Origin: Andreprevotia lacus DSM 23236
Lineage (GTDB): Bacteria > Pseudomonadota > Gammaproteobacteria > Burkholderiales > Chitinibacteraceae
Direction of reading: 5' to 3'
Assembly: GCF_900176275.1 (NCBI RefSeq)
Contig: NZ_FWXD01000001.1
Location: 62,001-126,000 of the forward strand
Length of the DNA: 64,000 bases
Shown here: positions 60,025 through 64,000 of the stretch, one piece after another
Numbering within the stretch: the first letter of the stretch is position 1
Layout: the number at the start of each line of letters is the position of its first letter
Program-made: the position numbers and the translations under genes
The notes under the pieces: generated by a model
The model's input: the letters and a program-made list of their open reading frames with translations, nothing else
The model's database searches: none
Told to the model about the DNA's origin: nothing

Positions 60025-61635
60025 TCAGATGCCCGGCGTACCTACGCAGGCACGCGCTGCCGCCTCGGCGCTGCAAGGGCGGCTGGAATAAGCGCACAGA
60101 TGGCCGACGCCCTCGGGCACCGGCAGGTAGTTGCTGCGCAGACTGATGACCACCAGGCGGCTGCCGAAGCGCTCGGCCAGCGCGGCAACCAGCTCGCGCG
60201 AGGCGTCCTGCTTGAAGTCCTCGCCCGGCAGCGGATAGTTTTCGGTGACGGCCAGAATCACCTGCCCCGGCTGGGTGGCCGCATTGGCGACGAAGGTCCG
60301 GGCCAGGTCGTGATCGAGCACCGTCACGTTGTGGTGCTGTTCCAGCAGCGCTTGCGCGAAGTATTTGAAGGCTGGCGTGGCCTGGTTGGGGCCGATGCCG
60401 CGCGGGTTGACCAGATTGTCGTAGTCGGCTTCCGGCGTGGTCTGGATCAGCACCACCGCATCGTCGCGGCGCAATGGCAGGCAATGGCCCGGGTCGGTCA
60501 GCAGCTTGATAGCGGCCTCGGCAGCCTGGCGCTCCACCTGCTGGCTTTGCGCCGGATCGAAGTCGCGGTACAGCGCCATGTGCTCCAGCCGTGCCAGCTT
60601 GAACGCCACCACGCGCTCCAGCTTGGCGTTCAGCTCGTCCTCGGGGAAGCGGCCATCGCGCACCGCGTCGGCCACGGCTTCCACCATGGCAAGCTGGCGC
60701 TCCAGATAGTCGGCCTGATGGTCGTAGTGCTCTTCGGACAGCATGATCAGATCGATGCCGGCGCGGAAGGCGCGCAGGGTGGCATCCACGGCGTCGTAAT
60801 TGCGGCGGATCGCACCCATGTTCATGCTGTCCGAAATCACGATGCCCTTAAAACCGAGCCGCTCGCGCAGGATGCCCTGCAGGATGGGCGCGGACAGCGT
60901 GGCCGGGTGCTCCGGGTCGATCTGCGGATAGCGGATGTGCGAGGTCATGATCAGCTCGACACGCGACTGGATCGCGGCCTGGAATGGCGCGAGATCTTGC
61001 TCCAGCAACTGCTCCAGCGACTTGTCCACGCTGGGGATGTCGCGGTGGGTGTCGCCGGTGGTATCGCCATGGCCGGGGAAGTGCTTGGCGCAGGCGACGA
61101 TGCCGCCGTCGTGCGCGCCGTGCACGGCCGCCGCCACATGGGCCGACACGCGCACCGGAATCTCGCCGAACGAGCGGGTGTCGATGATGGGCGAATTGGG
61201 CTTGAGGTTGATGTCGGCGCAGGGGCCGAGCACGCAGTTGAAGCCGGCCGAGCGCATCTCGTTGCCGTAGACGCCATACATCGCGGCGGTCAGCTGCGGA
61301 TCGGCCGCGCTGCCCAGTGCCAGATTGCCCGGGCCAGTGGTCGAATCGGGCGACAGCACGCTCCAGGCGCCTTCCTGATCCACGCCCAGCAGCAGTGGCG
61401 GGAAGTCGGCGCGGCGCATGCCGTCCATGGCGCGGGTCAGTTCACGCGCTTCTGCAAAGGTGTCGGCGTTGTCCTGGCTCAGATAGCAGCCGCCGAGGTT
61501 GTAGCGGGTGATCAGCGGGCGGGCGGCTTCGGCGTCCTTGCCGGGGAAGGCGAGGATGAACAGCTGACCGACTTTTTCCGGCAAGGACCATCCGGCAATC
61601 TGGGTGGCGGCTTGTTGGCGGAAGGCTTCAAACAT
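60025..61635 (-). CDS. GH3 beta-N-acetylhexosaminidase (NagZ-like)
   Basis: A 536-residue glycosidase. The His-Asp motif is KHFPGHGDTTGDTH (184-197) and the nucleophile Asp269 is in VISDSMNMGAI. The C-terminal ~190 residues are an extra domain absent from the short NagZ of enteric bacteria. No signal peptide, so it acts in the cytoplasm and would release GlcNAc from small sugars. The ATG at 61635 follows CGGAGTTACCCC. It lies downstream of a Rbs-type transporter permease. Confidence 0.9.
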   Translation of the reverse strand: MFEAFRQQAATQIAGWSLPEKVGQLFILAFPGKDAEAARPLITRYNLGGCYLSQDNADTFAEARELTRAMDGMRRADFPPLLLGVDQEGAWSVLSPDSTTGPGNLALGSAADPQLTAAMYGVYGNEMRSAGFNCVLGPCADINLKPNSPIIDTRSFGEIPVRVSAHVAAAVHGAHDGGIVACAKHFPGHGDTTGDTHRDIPSVDKSLEQLLEQDLAPFQAAIQSRVELIMTSHIRYPQIDPEHPATLSAPILQGILRERLGFKGIVISDSMNMGAIRRNYDAVDATLRAFRAGIDLIMLSEEHYDHQADYLERQLAMVEAVADAVRDGRFPEDELNAKLERVVAFKLARLEHMALYRDFDPAQSQQVERQAAEAAIKLLTDPGHCLPLRRDDAVVLIQTTPEADYDNLVNPRGIGPNQATPAFKYFAQALLEQHHNVTVLDHDLARTFVANAATQPGQVILAVTENYPLPGEDFKQDASRELVAALAERFGSRLVVISLRSNYLPVPEGVGHLCAYSSRPCSAEAAARACVGTPGI

Positions 61636-61745
61636 GGGGTAACTCCGTAGGGCGAGGCGAATTTCGGGCGCAGGAATCCCCCTTGCCGCATGGCAGCAAT
61701 TCAAAAAGGGGGAGCCGGATTCAGTTCAGGGCGTGCGGGGCGGCG

Positions 61746-62720
61746 TCAGTGCTTCTTGCGCAGATGCCCCATGGTCAGCGTGACCGAGAAGATGATGATC
61801 ACGCCGCGGAAGATCAGTTGCTGGTCGATGTTGAGGCCCATCAGCACCAGGCCGTTGTTGACCATGCCCATGATGAGCGCACCCACCATGGTGCCGGCCA
61901 CGGTGCCCTTGCCGCCGAACAGGCTGGTGCCGCCGATGATGACCGCAGCGATCACCATCATCAGGTCGTTCTCGCCCAGCGTGTAGCGCGCGCTCTGCAG
62001 GCGGCCGGCGTAGAGGATGCCGGCCAGCGCGGCCAGTACTGCGTTGAGCACCAGTACATACAGCTTGATGCGGTTGACCTGGATGCCCGAGTACATGGCG
62101 GAAATCTTGTTGCCGCCGCTGGCCAGCACTTCCTTGCCGAATCGGGTCTTGCGCAGCAGTACATGGCCGAGCACGGCAATGGCCACCATCCAGACAAACA
62201 GCACCGAGATCGGGCCGAGGTCACCCGAGCCGAAAATGAAGGCGAAGGTTTCGTTGTCGACCGGGATGGTCTGCAGTTCGGTAATCCAGCGGGTGATGCC
62301 GGTAATGATGCCGGCGGTGCCGAGCGTGACGAGGAAGGAAGGGATGCCGACCTTGGAGACGAACAGGCCGTTGACGAGGCCGCAGAACGCGCCCACCAGC
62401 AGTGCCGCGCCGACCGCAACGATCATGCCGTGCGGTAGCAGCAGTGCTACGGTAACGGCTGACAGTGCAACGATGGCGCAGAACGACAGATCGATCTCGG
62501 CCGCAGACAGCACGAAGGTCATGCCCACCGCCATGATGGAGATCATGGCGGTCTGGCGCGCGATGTTCATCAGGTTGCCGGGCTGCAGAAAGCCCTTGTC
62601 GTGCAGCGTGATCGAGAAGAACAGGAAGATGACCACGAATACGATGTAGATCAGCAGCGTATTCCATTGGATGGCCCGTTTTTTGGCGGCGGTGGCCGGG
62701 GCGTTCACAGCGATGTCCAT
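61746..62720 (-). CDS. Sugar ABC transporter permease (RbsC-like)
   Basis: A 324-residue protein with about 8-10 membrane segments, typical of RbsC: QTAMISIMAVGMTFVLSAAE, IDLSFCAIVALSAVTVALLL, YAGRLQSARYTLGENDLMMV and AVIIGGTSLFGGKGTVAGTM. It should import a sugar with the ATPase encoded next to it. The ATG at 62720 follows GAGGACACC. It is between the ATPase and the GH3 gene. Confidence 0.92.
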   Translation of the reverse strand: MDIAVNAPATAAKKRAIQWNTLLIYIVFVVIFLFFSITLHDKGFLQPGNLMNIARQTAMISIMAVGMTFVLSAAEIDLSFCAIVALSAVTVALLLPHGMIVAVGAALLVGAFCGLVNGLFVSKVGIPSFLVTLGTAGIITGITRWITELQTIPVDNETFAFIFGSGDLGPISVLFVWMVAIAVLGHVLLRKTRFGKEVLASGGNKISAMYSGIQVNRIKLYVLVLNAVLAALAGILYAGRLQSARYTLGENDLMMVIAAVIIGGTSLFGGKGTVAGTMVGALIMGMVNNGLVLMGLNIDQQLIFRGVIIIFSVTLTMGHLRKKH

Positions 62721-62727
62721 GGTGTCC

Positions 62728-64000
62728 TCATTGCACGGCGGCGAGTAGTTGTTCTTCGCTTTGCTCGTGGCGCTGCATCTGTCCGGTGATGCGGCCACGG
62801 TTCACGATGTAGGTTGCGTCGCAGAAACTGGCGATTTCGCCATACTCGCTCGACACGAAGATGACGGCATTGCCGGCTGCGGCGTAGTTGTTCACGATGC
62901 GCATGACTTCAAGCTTGGCGGCCAGATCAATGCCGAAGGTGGGGTCATCCAGCAGCAGCACGCGGGCCGATGCACTCATGCACTTGCCGATGACCACCTT
63001 TTGCTGGTTGCCCCCGGACAGAAAGCGCACCGTCTGTTGCGGCCCGCTGGTCTTGATTTGCAGCCGTTGAATCAGATCGGCCGCAATGCGCTGCCCGCGT
63101 TGTTCATCGAGCAGTACCGGCGCGGCCAGATCGCGCAGCGATGACATTAACAGGTTATCCATGACGCTGAAATCCAGCACCAGCCCTTGCTCGCGCCTGT
63201 CTTCGGGTACCAGATTGATGCCTTGCTCGATCGCATCACGCGGCGAGCGGATTTGTACCGGTTGGCCGTTGACCAGTACCTCGCCCGACAGGATGGGGTC
63301 CAGCCCGAAAATGGCATTCAGGATTTCGGTACGGCCGCTGCCCAACAGGCCTGCCAGCCCGACCACCTGGCCGGGATAAACCCGCAGCGACACGGCATCG
63401 AGCTGGCGTGTGGAGAGCGCGCGCAGCTCCAGCAGTGGCTCCATGCCGGGTGCCGGCGTGGGGCGCACCCACTCCACGCTGCTGTCGGCGTGGTGGCCGA
63501 GCATGTCGGCCAGCAGGGCTTCGATGCGGGTATCGGCGGTGCGCACGCGGCGCACGCAGCGCCCGTCGCGCAGCACGGTGATCGAATCGCAAATCTTGAA
63601 GATGTCGCGCAGGTAGTGCGTGATGTAGATGATGGCGACGCCCTGCGCCTTCAGGTGCTCGATCAGCGTGAACAGCCGGGCGATTTCCTGATTGCTTAGC
63701 GAGGCGGTCGGTTCATCCAGGATCAGGATGCGTGCTTTCTGCGCAATCGCCTTGGCGATTTCCAGAAATTGCTGCTGCCCCATGCTCAGGGTGGCGACCG
63801 GCTGGGTCGGCTCGATCTCGTCGGCAATGCCCATCTGTTCCAGCAGCTCTTGCGCCTGCAGGTTCATGCCGCGCTGGTCGAGCAGACCGAAGTGCGATTC
63901 GGCCCAGTTGGCCATGAAGATGTTCTCCGCCACCGACATGCTGTCCACCAGGCTCAGGTCCTGATACACCATGGCAATCCCGCCCTCGCGGGCATCGCGC
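62728..64000 (-). CDS. Sugar ABC transporter ATP-binding protein (RbsA-like), N-terminus outside window
   Basis: The gene is open to the right edge; about 424 residues are visible. It has two ATPase cassettes; the first is cut before its Walker A, with Q-loop YQDLSLV, signature LSMGQQQF and LILDEPTASLS; the second has GLAGLLGSGRTE, the signature SGGNQQK and LLLDDPTFGIDL. This double form is typical of RbsA/MglA carbohydrate importers. With the permease and the GH3 gene it suggests uptake of an amino-sugar or oligosaccharide, but the substrate is not shown. The solute-binding gene is probably outside the window. Confidence 0.92.
   Translation of the reverse strand, partial: RDAREGGIAMVYQDLSLVDSMSVAENIFMANWAESHFGLLDQRGMNLQAQELLEQMGIADEIEPTQPVATLSMGQQQFLEIAKAIAQKARILILDEPTASLSNQEIARLFTLIEHLKAQGVAIIYITHYLRDIFKICDSITVLRDGRCVRRVRTADTRIEALLADMLGHHADSSVEWVRPTPAPGMEPLLELRALSTRQLDAVSLRVYPGQVVGLAGLLGSGRTEILNAIFGLDPILSGEVLVNGQPVQIRSPRDAIEQGINLVPEDRREQGLVLDFSVMDNLLMSSLRDLAAPVLLDEQRGQRIAADLIQRLQIKTSGPQQTVRFLSGGNQQKVVIGKCMSASARVLLLDDPTFGIDLAAKLEVMRIVNNYAAAGNAVIFVSSEYGEIASFCDATYIVNRGRITGQMQRHEQSEEQLLAAVQ

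Noticed and set aside
59728-61650. 640-codon open frame opposite the GH3 gene
   Set aside because: Antisense shadow; the GH3 motifs and start lie on the minus strand.

Overview
The window looks like chromosomal DNA of a high-GC betaproteobacterium of the order Neisseriales, most likely a chitin-degrading relative of the Chitinibacteraceae. This rests on protein features, not on a database match: two exported proteins carry CBM5/12-type chitin-binding modules (at 44364-46028 and 57675-59879), a GH3 beta-N-acetylhexosaminidase sits beside a sugar ABC transporter (60025-64000), and the housekeeping genes (proS, argJ, mutY, rpsT, nth, folD, pyrD, rep, nadE) read as typical betaproteobacterial versions. 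Genes are densely packed on both strands. I see no prophage, CRISPR array, integrase or intact insertion sequence.

Layout. 1-10500: a truncated imelysin-like periplasmic protein, a small membrane protein, an MFS transporter, proS followed by a membrane protein and a lytic transglycosylase, a hotdog thioesterase, a Crp/Fnr regulator downstream of exonuclease III, a DUF4124-glutaredoxin protein, and a MutT/TMP-synthase fusion. 10500-18200: a DUF815 ATPase; an orphan 47-codon gene with its own promoter, structured leader and terminator; an exported solute-binding-like protein; AraC and DeoR regulators; nudK; two small multidrug-type membrane proteins; argJ; an outer-membrane barrel protein. 18200-24500: mutY-asmA, fadM with an LEA-type lipoprotein, a coiled-coil membrane protein, and an aromatic aminotransferase.

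24500-46000 is rich in cyclic-di-GMP and envelope genes: an HD-GYP receptor, an EAL-CBS-GGDEF protein, a response regulator with a broken GGDEF domain, and a PilZ protein. Between them are an SMP-30-like exported protein with a divergent LysR gene, a LemA/GIDE pair whose GIDE partner has an EF-hand, nadE, a TetR gene facing an exported SurE-type phosphatase and a lipoprotein, rpsT, and rep. 46000-54300: a scramblase-like protein; a DinB-DUF2164-nth operon; a sugar-dehydrogenase-like propeller protein; a tightly overlapping folD-pyrD-rnfB-M24 peptidase-hydrolase operon; and a tRNA cluster (Pro, Arg, His). 54300-64000: an acetyltransferase, an exported beta-propeller, a LuxR-type regulator, a large exported protein with a lysozyme-like N-terminus and a chitin-binding C-terminus, and the GH3/ABC transporter operon that runs off the right edge.

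The chitin-related genes suggest a shared theme: secreted proteins that bind or modify chitin or peptidoglycan, import of small sugars, and intracellular GlcNAc release. The least explained items are the 47-codon gene with a structured leader (11734-12170), a family of about 100-bp intergenic repeats in four copies (10528, 40865, 44153, 57467), and the regulator-operator arrangements at 14637-14727 and 34401-34539. All starts and functions were inferred by reading the sequence; no searches were run.
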